From Sulfurimonas sp. (GTDB taxonomy: Bacteria; Campylobacterota; Campylobacteria; Campylobacterales; Sulfurimonadaceae), in the NCBI GenBank assembly GCA_026988245.1, contig JALSLR010000106.1:1-32182 (forward strand): a stretch of DNA of 32,182 bases, given 5' to 3'. This document shows, piece after piece, positions 8,647 through 17,005 of the stretch. Numbering within the stretch: position 1 is the first letter of the stretch; each line of letters opens with the position of its first letter. Both the position numbers and the translations under genes were made by a program. The notes under the pieces are model-generated. The model worked only from the letters and a program-made list of their open reading frames with translations. It was not told the origin of the DNA and ran no database searches.

Positions 8647-10422
8647 TTAATCATTATGAGCGAACTCTCTGCCCTTTAAGTTTATGATTCGTAAGTAAGG
8701 GAGCAGTTCACCTGTATCTTGTTTGAGTTTAAAGTCATTAATAATAAGATTTTTCTTATAAGTAATGTAGTCTAATTCCGATCGGTTAAGATTTCTTTGT
8801 GCAAGCTGGAGTGCCTGTAAGTCTTGTGTACCATGCTTAAATGCTATCCAGTAACTCTCAACAACCTTACGAGCTGCAATAACTTCACTGCGAGTTAATT
8901 CTAAAGAATCACTAGTAGAACTCACTGCACGATGGATAACTTTTATGTCAAAAACTAGCTTACGTTTTTTATCTTCTAATAAATGTTTTAATTCTGAATT
9001 TCTTGCAAGTTTTCGTAAGTAACCAGCCTCATCTTTTCCACCAGCATAAAGATTATAGCTTAGAGTCACAATAGCATTGACCTTATCTCTTGTTCCAATG
9101 CCGACATCAAATTCATTTCTTTTTTCGGCATTTACCGCAAAGTCAATGGTAGGATAATAGTTCGCTTCTTGTGCATCCATAGCGTAAGCACTCGCTTGTA
9201 TATAAGCCTTTTGACTAAGAATTTTTGCATTGTGTTCACTCATATAAGCAAGTGAATCTTCTAAATTATGTGTAGGAATTATCATACCCGTTTCAAATGG
9301 CATGTTGTTCTTATTAACATCTTGCATGAGGTATTCATACTTAGCCATTGCATCACTTAGTTTAGCTTGTGTATTAATCAAGGCTGTTTTAGCATTATCT
9401 ACATTCGCTAAGATGAAGTTCACATCCCCTTTTGTGGATGCTCCATTTTCCTCTTTAATCTTAACTATATTAAGAATTTTCTGATAATTTTGCATATTTT
9501 TTTGTGAAACTTTCACAGCGATTTCAGCGTAGACAACATCAAAATATGATTTAATGATTTCTATCGTTGCTGATTCCATTTTATCTCTATGCTCATGGAG
9601 TGCACCTTGGAGTTTACTCTCCTGCTCACTCACCCTTCCTTCTATTTTTCCACCACTCCAAAGATTTTCAGTAATTGTGAGATAGGCTTCTGTTTTTTTA
9701 TACTTCATTTCTACATCTTCAATAGTATTGTTTACATCTAAGTCACCAGATTGCGAAGTTCTTCTTTCATACCCAGCTACACCGGAGAGATCAATAGAGG
9801 GTAGATGACCAGCTTCTTGTTCATCTACTTGATATTTTGATTGGTTTATTTTATCCATAGATGCTTTGAGCTTATTATTGTTGTTAAGCGACTGCACTAT
9901 CGCTTCAAGCAGGGTATAACCTTTTTCCCTGTTTGCATGAAATAATTCATCATCATCCAAAGAGACTCTTTGTGCTTCAAACTCTAAACGTTCTTTTATT
10001 TCCTCGCTTATTTTCTGTTCATAGGCATCTGTTAGCTTCTTTTCATAAACGTCAACATCTTCATCTATAAGTTGCGCACTTAATATTTCAGGTTCAATAT
10101 CTTCTATCTTAATTAACCTAGACACTGAAAGTTTTGAAAGTTTACGAATATAAGCATCTTTATACTTTTTATGAATTATATTAAGTTTTTTTCTTCCATC
10201 TTCTTTGGACTCTAGATTCACTACATACAGAACTATATAGTCATCTACTACTGCTATATATGTGTTCATATTTGGAAATTGACTAAGTATAGTAAGAGCT
10301 GTTGTTTTTGACTTTACTGTTGCTACTTGAATTACATAAGCATCAGGATTTACTCCTGTGCTTTCTAACTCTTTAGAAACAAGTGATAACGTCAATAATA
10401 AAACAACAACTAAATATCTCAT
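8647..10422 (-). CDS. TolC-family outer-membrane efflux protein with N-terminal SPOR-like domain
   Basis: A 591-residue protein with a signal peptide (first ~17 residues). Residues about 27-100 look like a SPOR domain (YVIQVATVKSKTTALTILSQF, then a basic strand-helix segment ending in HKKYKDAYI). A charged helical linker follows, then a TolC domain from about 165 to 575 with two repeats of long helices and strands (for example ENLWSGGKIEGRVSEQESKL and its counterpart YNLYAGGKDEAGYLRKLARN). TolC proteins form the outer-membrane channel of type I secretion. Ordinary TolC proteins are about 420-490 residues, so the N-terminal addition explains the extra length. SPOR domains bind denuded peptidoglycan, which would tie the pore to the cell wall (inference). 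The start overlaps the stop of the OmpA-like gene by ATGA. Sure of TolC, moderately sure of SPOR. Confidence 0.88.
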   Translation of the reverse strand: MRYLVVVLLLTLSLVSKELESTGVNPDAYVIQVATVKSKTTALTILSQFPNMNTYIAVVDDYIVLYVVNLESKEDGRKKLNIIHKKYKDAYIRKLSKLSVSRLIKIEDIEPEILSAQLIDEDVDVYEKKLTDAYEQKISEEIKERLEFEAQRVSLDDDELFHANREKGYTLLEAIVQSLNNNNKLKASMDKINQSKYQVDEQEAGHLPSIDLSGVAGYERRTSQSGDLDVNNTIEDVEMKYKKTEAYLTITENLWSGGKIEGRVSEQESKLQGALHEHRDKMESATIEIIKSYFDVVYAEIAVKVSQKNMQNYQKILNIVKIKEENGASTKGDVNFILANVDNAKTALINTQAKLSDAMAKYEYLMQDVNKNNMPFETGMIIPTHNLEDSLAYMSEHNAKILSQKAYIQASAYAMDAQEANYYPTIDFAVNAEKRNEFDVGIGTRDKVNAIVTLSYNLYAGGKDEAGYLRKLARNSELKHLLEDKKRKLVFDIKVIHRAVSSTSDSLELTRSEVIAARKVVESYWIAFKHGTQDLQALQLAQRNLNRSELDYITYKKNLIINDFKLKQDTGELLPYLRIINLKGREFAHND

Positions 10423-11156
10423 GGCATAACAGCCTTTATGACTAAGCTTCCATATTTTGACGGTTCTAAAACACTGTTTTGTAAATCCATCTTGATTCTA
10501 GAAGCACTAATATTATTTTTTTTGATAATATTTTTAATATTTAATATGCGACCTAATGATATTTGTTTTGCTATAGTTGAACTCACGATACCGCTTGGGT
10601 CATGCACATAGATAGTAAAACGAGCACTTTTAGAACTTCGATTTACTCCGCTAATAAATTGTCTGATTTTATGCTTGACTGATGTAGGGATAAATATATC
10701 TTTATCTTTAAAATATATCTCTACCTTACGATTAGACTGTACTAAGTTATGATTATCGTATACTTTAGCTTTTTTTTGATTTCTATAACTGACAGAGTTG
10801 CCATCACCTTCTCCACCACTAAAAAATGAGTTTGTTCCATCTGAAACTACTTGTGGTTTAATCATCTTTCGAAATGAAACAAGGTTAGAACCACTACCCT
10901 CACCTGTATATGTTTCATTTATCGTAGGCATAGGTATACAACCCTCAGGAGTTACCGTTTGAACGATATTTGAGGTATCATCAGGTGACTTAATATTTGA
11001 CTGTGCAGTATAAGAACTTTTAGACTTAAACTGAGCATAATACCCGATATTTACAACAGTGATAAGTAAAAAAAGCATTAAAACAAGGATTACAGATGCG
11101 AATATATCAACAAATGGGGGCCATGGATTAAACTCTTCTGGGCAGCCTTTAGCCAT
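10419..11156 (-). CDS. MotB/ZorB-like stator protein with OmpA-type C-terminal domain
   Basis: A 245-residue protein with one membrane helix at about 13-36 preceded by a short cytoplasmic segment. The helix starts PWPPFVDIFASVILVL; Asp17 sits where MotB, ZorB and ExbD carry their proton-binding aspartate. A low-complexity periplasmic linker follows, then a domain (about 130-245) with the OmpA/MotB peptidoglycan-binding pattern: a strand ending VEIYFKDKD, then a helix beginning near LGRILNIKNIIKK with ISASRI. The peptidoglycan-contacting residues are not all recognisable. A good AGGAAG sequence precedes the ATG. It lies 10 bases after the MotA-like gene and overlaps the TolC gene, so the three are probably made together. 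Predicted to pair with the MotA-like product as an ion-driven motor. Confidence 0.82.
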   Translation of the reverse strand: MAKGCPEEFNPWPPFVDIFASVILVLMLFLLITVVNIGYYAQFKSKSSYTAQSNIKSPDDTSNIVQTVTPEGCIPMPTINETYTGEGSGSNLVSFRKMIKPQVVSDGTNSFFSGGEGDGNSVSYRNQKKAKVYDNHNLVQSNRKVEIYFKDKDIFIPTSVKHKIRQFISGVNRSSKSARFTIYVHDPSGIVSSTIAKQISLGRILNIKNIIKKNNISASRIKMDLQNSVLEPSKYGSLVIKAVMP

Positions 11157-11166
11157 CTAAATCTTC

Positions 11167-13104
11167 CTAGTTAAATAATTTACCAAATAAACCACCACTT
11201 TTTTTTCCATCTTCTGGAGAAAAAACTGCTTCTTTTTCTAGTATTGCTTGTGTAACTTGAGCTAAACCTTCCTCTTGTTTGAGTTGATTTTTCTCACTCG
11301 TTTGTAAAAATTCATCTTTCATATCACCTATGCTTGATGAAATTTTCTCCAATGTTTCTTGTTGTGCTTGTGATGTACCTTTGTTGTGATCTAGTATATC
11401 TATCAGTGTAGTCTCTTGAATTTTAGAGTGATTTACTATCTCATGTAACTGATGTAATTCAGTGTTTAATATCTCTGTTGACTCAGAATTATTTTTATGA
11501 ATCTGTTGGGATACATAAGCTATTTTTGATGTTATATTATTTAACTGTGCTTCATATTTTATATTATGATCATATGTTTGCGTGAGCGTATTATTGATAT
11601 TTTTACTTGTTGCTAAAGAATCCTCTATTGTTTTAGACTGATTTTGTTGCACTTGATGTAGAGCATCTAAGGTATTAAGCTCTCCTTGAAGGGTAAGAGA
11701 GAAAGACTCAATGAGCTTACTAATACCACTGAAGTTTTCATCATTTGTCCCTGCATTTTCATTGAGCTGTTTATGTATACTCGTAAGTATCTCAGACTCA
11801 ACATCTAACTTCGTACTTGACTCTTTTAATAAGTTTATTAAATTATTTAATAATTTTTCATTTGTAGCTTGATTAACTTCGTCACCTGTTTGCATCTCTT
11901 TAAGTAGTTTTTGTTTTTCTGCTAAAGCATTTTCTAATGAACTTAACAACCCAGTAATTTGAGTTGCTCTTTGAGAAAGTTCCTCTGTACTAGTTTGAGA
12001 TATCTCTTGAAATTTCTGAGTTATATTAGAGTGTGTGATTTCAAGTGCGTTCTCAATTTTTTCTATTAAAAGGTACATTGAGTCTTGCTGTTGCACAATA
12101 AGCTGTTGATGATTTGTATTCATACTTATCTGTAAAGAATTAAACTGTTGTGCTAAGAGTGTAGTTGTACTATGAGCATTTGTATCTATATTTTGCAAAG
12201 AACTGCTTATATCATTAAACACATCAAGACTCAGTTCATGTTCATCTCTTGCTTGTTGTATTGAGGCTACTGTGATAGAATGAAGTTGTTCATTTGTCTT
12301 TGAGATTTTACTCATCTCCTCAGTAAGTTCTGTTAAATTGTTTACAAAAACATCCATAAAGGATGATGTATGACCATCATCACCTGCTTCACCAGTTGTA
12401 CCCTCTACTGAACCACCACTGTCAATAGTACGACTTTTCAACCAGTCTTCAACACCATTGATAAGTTGTTCTTGATTTTTATTGAGTATATATCCTTTAA
12501 GACCAAGGATAATCGCAGCAACAACCCCAAAAAGTGACGAACCAAAACCAACTGCCATACCACCAAGTGGTCCTGAAAAATCTGAGATAACCTTTGCTAA
12601 GTCAATATCTCCAGATAATGATAAGATAATTCTACCCATATCATCAATAGCTATAAGTAAGCCTGAGAATGTTCCAAGCAGACCAATCATCAACACTGTA
12701 CCAGTAAAGTAGTTCGTGTACCTGTTTTGATGACCAAATCTCTCTTCAATCATCTCAACAACATCACGTGCCTCTTCTGCAGTAAAAAGCAACATCCCTT
12801 TTTTAGCACGAGTTTGAAACATATGCGCAATACTTGCTGGCATTACCTTTTCAATACCTTGAAGGTAAAACTCCAAATTATCTTTTTTATATGCTAATAT
12901 ACCAAATGTACCAGCTAGCATCACCAGGTTCACGGCAGCTTTCATAACCATAATAATACCAATAGTTAAAACAGTAAGTACAGCAAGATTAAAGGTGAGC
13001 GTTGCAAAAAAGTACATAGAGATAGCTTCTATGTTTGAGACTACGATAAAATAAATAAACAGCCATACTACGACGTATGACTTCATTATTTTTAAACGTT
13101 TCAT
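11167..13104 (-). CDS. MotA/TolQ/ExbB/ZorA-like proton channel protein with long coiled tail
   Basis: A 645-residue protein. Membrane helices are seen at about 8-27, 33-70 (one or two), 131-153 and 178-206. The last two carry the family hallmarks GLLGTFSGLL (141-150) and PLGGMAVGFGSSLFGVVAA (179-197). Residues about 240-640 are a long, Gln/Asn/Ser/Thr/Glu-rich region with heptad character and no cysteine, absent from TolQ and ExbB (about 230-250 residues) but reminiscent of the cytoplasmic tail of ZorA in Zorya defence. No ZorC, ZorD or ZorE gene is nearby; instead the partners are type I secretion genes. The start at 13104 has AAGG at suitable spacing. It lies 9 bases after the Cache gene. 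Probably an inner-membrane motor subunit working with the OmpA-like protein; cargo is unknown. Confidence 0.85.
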   Translation of the reverse strand: MKRLKIMKSYVVVWLFIYFIVVSNIEAISMYFFATLTFNLAVLTVLTIGIIMVMKAAVNLVMLAGTFGILAYKKDNLEFYLQGIEKVMPASIAHMFQTRAKKGMLLFTAEEARDVVEMIEERFGHQNRYTNYFTGTVLMIGLLGTFSGLLIAIDDMGRIILSLSGDIDLAKVISDFSGPLGGMAVGFGSSLFGVVAAIILGLKGYILNKNQEQLINGVEDWLKSRTIDSGGSVEGTTGEAGDDGHTSSFMDVFVNNLTELTEEMSKISKTNEQLHSITVASIQQARDEHELSLDVFNDISSSLQNIDTNAHSTTTLLAQQFNSLQISMNTNHQQLIVQQQDSMYLLIEKIENALEITHSNITQKFQEISQTSTEELSQRATQITGLLSSLENALAEKQKLLKEMQTGDEVNQATNEKLLNNLINLLKESSTKLDVESEILTSIHKQLNENAGTNDENFSGISKLIESFSLTLQGELNTLDALHQVQQNQSKTIEDSLATSKNINNTLTQTYDHNIKYEAQLNNITSKIAYVSQQIHKNNSESTEILNTELHQLHEIVNHSKIQETTLIDILDHNKGTSQAQQETLEKISSSIGDMKDEFLQTSEKNQLKQEEGLAQVTQAILEKEAVFSPEDGKKSGGLFGKLFN

Positions 13105-13113
13105 ATCCCTGCC

Positions 13114-14067
13114 TTAAAAGATGAATAAGATTAGCGAGATTACTAAGCCAAGAGCTACGGTTGTAATCGAATTAATCATATTTTTCGTAATTTGCACAAA
13201 CGAACTGCCACCTACTGAACTCTCACCTATAAAAAATAAACCTATCTGCCTTCCATTTAAATCAATAGTTTCATCATAGGTAGTATAAAAACTTTTATTT
13301 GCTTCATATTTTCTTGCTATCACTTCTTCAATATTAAGACGTTGTAAATTTTGATAAAACTTTGAATCATAGTTATGAAACGCTACCTTATATGTATCAT
13401 CTATATCATGGTAAGTATCTGTTTTATGTGCTATATCTAAAAACACTAACTGATTTTTGTTCAACACAAAGATAAACTCTTTTCCTAAGCGTTCAAAATC
13501 AACCTTAAGGGCATGTATGCTTTGAGAAACTTCTATAGCCCCGATAGTAGAGTTACCATCATCCACAGGAGTTATTCCTATCAAGCGAATACCATCTTTA
13601 TTTGCAACTATTCCAGAAATATTTTGTTTTGAGCTCATAACCAAATCTGCAAACTCATTATTTTGAGAGTTCTCTGTTTTATAATCTTTTGCATAAAAGC
13701 GTATTTTAATTGGGCTAATATTTGTTTTTGCATTAATCCCAGTAGATGTAGCCTCTAGTAACTCCATAACATTTGCTTCATTTTTTGACTTTATCGCGGT
13801 TTTAACTTTTTCATTTAACGTTACGATACTCGCAATAGAAAGCAAAGAGTCATACCTAGATATTAAAAAGTTATCAAGTAAGTTCGTATCAAGTCGATGC
13901 TCTTCTAAGTATGTTTTTGAAGCAACATCTTTTGTCATTGAGTTTATAAAAAGCATGGAAGCGAGTACTCCAGCAGCCGAAGCGAAGGTCAAAGCAGTAA
14001 ACCATATCCACTTTTTTCTTTTTAGAAATTCTTTGAGAGATTGAAGAAATTTTACAAAACTAAACAT
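13114..14067 (-). CDS. Membrane-anchored extracytoplasmic Cache-like sensor without output domain
   Basis: A 317-residue protein with a membrane helix at about 19-42 and a second one at the very C-terminus (about 297-317). Between them lies a ~250-residue extracytoplasmic region resembling a double-Cache sensor (LLDNFLISRYDSLLSIAS at the start; FVLNKNQLVFLDIAHKT in the second half). The protein ends directly after the second helix, so HAMP, kinase, methyl-accepting or GGDEF/EAL domains are all missing. The stop is followed by the start site of the MotA-like gene, so I see no lost downstream part. It has a good GGGAAG ribosome site and is first in the motor-TolC operon. It may sense a periplasmic signal and gate the motor or pore through direct contact (inference). 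Family assignment is moderate. Confidence 0.65.
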   Translation of the reverse strand: MFSFVKFLQSLKEFLKRKKWIWFTALTFASAAGVLASMLFINSMTKDVASKTYLEEHRLDTNLLDNFLISRYDSLLSIASIVTLNEKVKTAIKSKNEANVMELLEATSTGINAKTNISPIKIRFYAKDYKTENSQNNEFADLVMSSKQNISGIVANKDGIRLIGITPVDDGNSTIGAIEVSQSIHALKVDFERLGKEFIFVLNKNQLVFLDIAHKTDTYHDIDDTYKVAFHNYDSKFYQNLQRLNIEEVIARKYEANKSFYTTYDETIDLNGRQIGLFFIGESSVGGSSFVQITKNMINSITTVALGLVISLILFIF

Positions 14068-14143
14068 TTATACTTCCCTTTATAGAGTTTATTACATATA
14101 TAAAGCAAAAATAGTTCCAAAATTAACTAAATCTCACAAAAGT

Positions 14144-14149
14144 ATTATA
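14144..14149 (-). promoter_or_regulatory. Probable -10 box for the Cache-motor-TolC operon
   Basis: TATAAT on the minus strand overlaps the stop codon of the recD-like gene and lies about 77 bases before the Cache gene ATG. No convincing -35 box is seen, which is usual for Campylobacterota sigma70 promoters. The leader of roughly 65-70 bases is AT-rich. Confidence 0.45.
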
Positions 14150-16379
14150 GCTCCAATAAAACGGTATCTCTACGAGTAGATTCAAACTTTTTACATCCAC
14201 TCTCAAAAGCTCCACTTTCACCAATGATAAGACACTTGTGCTTTGCTCTTGTAACAGCGGTATATATCAGTTTTGTATTGTGCATAATATAGTGAGAAAA
14301 TGTCATAGGGATAACGACTATGTCATACTCCATCCCCTGTACCTTGTGGATAGTCAAAGCATAAGAAAGCATCAGGTGTGACTTTAATTCTTCATATTCA
14401 TAGACCACGACTACTTCTTCATTTGGGTAATATACAAAAGCCTGTTCCTCCTCTTCGTTTATCTTAAACAACAAGCCACTCATCCCATTAAAAATACGCC
14501 GATTAGAAGAATCTTCTCCTATTTTAAAGCCATCTGAACTCCATGAAGTCATATTTTCATTTTTTGTATGGACCACTTTATCCATCAAACGAAATTCTAA
14601 TTCACCACGTTTTATACATTGTTTTGGATTTGGGTTGAAATACTCTTGCAAAACTTTGTTTAGATTTTTAGAACCAAGTGTACCACCTTTCATAGGTGTT
14701 ATAACTTGAAAATAGTTGAGATACTCTTTAATCTGTTTATTTTTTAATCTATACCTTGCTTTTTCTATGGACTCTACCACACGATGTACTATTTGAGTTA
14801 CTATATTTGTAGAATTTTGCTCACGTAACTCATGCAGTTCTTTTTGTGAAAGCTGATTTTTAAGTGCATAGTAGTTCATGATGCTAACATCACGAAACTC
14901 AAAATCTTCATAATGATTTTTATACTGAGGGACTATCCCTTTTCGTATATCATTTGCGATAAGAGTTATCGCTTGGTCTTCATTTTGTCTAAATATTTTT
15001 GTAAGTTTAACTATCGGGGCTAATGCTAAGCTAAGCACATCACTCAAAACATTTCCCGCACCAATAGGGGGAAGTTGTGCATCATCTCCAACAACTATCA
15101 AGATTGCATCTCTTCTAATCTTAGCAACGACACGTGCAAATAAAGTAGAATTTATCATAGATGCTTCATCTATCAAAACAACACCATAGGGGAAGTCATC
15201 CTCGTGTTTCATAAGCAAACTCTGTATAGTTGCACTCTCATATCCCGTAGTATCACTAATACGCTGTGAAGCTATACCACTTAAGGCACAGGTCATTATC
15301 TCCTTAGCATCATAACGGGTGTTTAGCAGATCTAGTATTGTTTTACTTGTTGTACTTTTCCCTGTCCCAGCATATCCAACCAAAAAGAGCAACTTAACTC
15401 CTTTGTTAATCATCTCTACTGCTTGACGTTGTTGTTCGCCAAGTTTGAGTTCGCTCTTTGTCAAAAACTCATCTAACTCTTTTACAAAGCCACCGCTATC
15501 CCCTTTTGCTCTGGTTTTAAAATCATCATATAAAAACTTTTCAGCATCATAAAGACGAGCAGGAGATACCCTGTCATTTTTCATAAGTACGATGCTAGAC
15601 TCTGCTACCCTCTCCACTAAGGCAACCTCATAAAGATGACGTTTATCGAAAAAGCCAAGAAGTTCATCAAGCGCATTAAAAAGCAACTCTTTAGCTACAC
15701 ATGAGTTACCCTGTTGTTCGCAGTAGTTTAAAAGCACATAATCCATAGCAGAACTGATTCTTTTGTCATCCTCTATATTTAGACCCATTTTCAGTGCTAA
15801 TTCATCAGCACGCTTAAAACCGATGTTATTTATAGAGGTGAGTATATAAGGATTGTTTTTTATCTTGGTGCATGGCTCATCTACATCTTTCATAGCAGTA
15901 GATATCATCGTCAAAAGGGCAGGACTTACTTCATAAGGTGTTAAAAATTCACCCAACTTACGCATTGCATGGTATTTTTTCCAACTTGCTTGAATCTTCT
16001 TTAAACGTTTCTCTTTGATACCATTGAACTCTAAAAGTCTTTCTATATCGTTATCTAAGATATCAATTAAGCCCTTCTCTCCAAACTTTTCTATAAGTTC
16101 GGCGGAGAGTTTTTTTGTAAAACCTTTTATGATTTTGTTTAAAAAGAAAAAAAGTGGATTTTGGTTTACTTTGAGGTGGTCAAACTTAAAAGTTTTACCA
16201 TACTTTTTATGCTCCTCCCAGTAACCACTAAGTGTTACAGCGGAGCCTTTTATACTAGATACTTTTGCATCCAAATATACACCAGAGATTTTTTCACCAC
16301 TTTTTAAAACCGCGATAAAAAAACCCTCATCATTTTCAAAAAGTATGTGGTCTATTTGACCTATTAATGTAGTAATCAT
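14145..16379 (-). CDS. RecD2-like 5'-3' DNA helicase
   Basis: A 744-residue superfamily 1B helicase. The N-terminal OB-like and helix-hairpin-helix region (about 1-220, including INNIGFKRADELA) is typical of RecD2 rather than RecD of RecBCD. The motor has Walker A GYAGTGKST near 335, Walker B VVLIDEAS near 400, motif III VVGDDAQLPP near 430, motif IV with KIFRQ, and a C-terminal UvrD-like part with YALTIHKVQGMEYD near 680 and YTAVTRAK. All catalytic motifs are intact. RecD2 proteins unwind DNA in repair and replication. Its ATG overlaps the stop of the restriction-nuclease gene by one base, an unusual coupling for a housekeeping helicase. No recB or recC gene is visible. Confidence 0.9.
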   Translation of the reverse strand: MITTLIGQIDHILFENDEGFFIAVLKSGEKISGVYLDAKVSSIKGSAVTLSGYWEEHKKYGKTFKFDHLKVNQNPLFFFLNKIIKGFTKKLSAELIEKFGEKGLIDILDNDIERLLEFNGIKEKRLKKIQASWKKYHAMRKLGEFLTPYEVSPALLTMISTAMKDVDEPCTKIKNNPYILTSINNIGFKRADELALKMGLNIEDDKRISSAMDYVLLNYCEQQGNSCVAKELLFNALDELLGFFDKRHLYEVALVERVAESSIVLMKNDRVSPARLYDAEKFLYDDFKTRAKGDSGGFVKELDEFLTKSELKLGEQQRQAVEMINKGVKLLFLVGYAGTGKSTTSKTILDLLNTRYDAKEIMTCALSGIASQRISDTTGYESATIQSLLMKHEDDFPYGVVLIDEASMINSTLFARVVAKIRRDAILIVVGDDAQLPPIGAGNVLSDVLSLALAPIVKLTKIFRQNEDQAITLIANDIRKGIVPQYKNHYEDFEFRDVSIMNYYALKNQLSQKELHELREQNSTNIVTQIVHRVVESIEKARYRLKNKQIKEYLNYFQVITPMKGGTLGSKNLNKVLQEYFNPNPKQCIKRGELEFRLMDKVVHTKNENMTSWSSDGFKIGEDSSNRRIFNGMSGLLFKINEEEEQAFVYYPNEEVVVVYEYEELKSHLMLSYALTIHKVQGMEYDIVVIPMTFSHYIMHNTKLIYTAVTRAKHKCLIIGESGAFESGCKKFESTRRDTVLLEL

Positions 16380-16990
16380 TATTGTTTTATTACTATCCCC
16401 TGATTCTTTCCATCAATTTTTTCTACTTTTATTATAAATGTTTTTGGTGCTTCTAATCCTATAATAACCATTGGTACAGATAAAATATCCCTTAACGGAT
16501 TCAGGTAGGTCAAAAATTTTTCATACTCGCCAACAGCTCCATCAAATCCACCTTTATCTTTTAACTCTTTTGTAGCACAAATTATGACACCAACTTCCGT
16601 GTTCACTTCTTTTTTTACATGATTTAACTCGCTGGCTAACACTGGCTTTATTAAATTCCATGCTATAGCTTCTCCATGGTTAAAGGCGACTTCTACAGAT
16701 ATACTTTCTTTAGCAAAGTCTAACCTCCATCGATTTCCACTATATTCGTCATCTTGAAATATATAGCTTTCTTCATTCCATCCTAAAGCAATCAATCTAT
16801 CTTTTAATAAATTATTTATCGATTCTGAAATACTTTTTGCTCTTCTATTATTATCTTCATGATGTATTATAATGGCTTCATCACCTATGCTTTCAATCGC
16901 AAGAAGTAATTCACTCCATATTTTAATATAAGTTGGTTCATTTTCTAAAATTATTTTTCCATGTCTAAATGAATGAATCTTATATTGCAT
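16379..16990 (-). CDS. BglII-family type II restriction endonuclease
   Basis: A 203-residue protein whose core matches my recollection of BglII: an Asp then, nine residues later, E-V-x-F followed by a long helix (here D91 and E100-V101-A102-F103-N104), and a later segment ending in VPMVIIGLE, like VPIRLVGL of BglII. BglII uses D84, E93 and Q95, so spacing is kept while the glutamine position is alanine here. The gene sits directly downstream of a cytosine-5 methyltransferase gene on the same strand (15-base gap), the normal layout of a type II restriction-modification pair. The recognition site cannot be read; BglII cuts AGATCT but its methyltransferase is of another chemistry. The pair is AT-rich and looks inserted upstream of recD2. 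Confidence 0.8.
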   Translation of the reverse strand: MQYKIHSFRHGKIILENEPTYIKIWSELLLAIESIGDEAIIIHHEDNNRRAKSISESINNLLKDRLIALGWNEESYIFQDDEYSGNRWRLDFAKESISVEVAFNHGEAIAWNLIKPVLASELNHVKKEVNTEVGVIICATKELKDKGGFDGAVGEYEKFLTYLNPLRDILSVPMVIIGLEAPKTFIIKVEKIDGKNQGIVIKQ

Positions 16991-17005
16991 AGCATCAATC
17001 CTATT

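Noticed and set aside
10419..13104. A Zorya anti-phage system
   Set aside because: The MotA/MotB-like pair resembles ZorA and ZorB in layout, but no ZorC, ZorD or ZorE-like gene is nearby and the pair is co-transcribed with a TolC gene of type I secretion.
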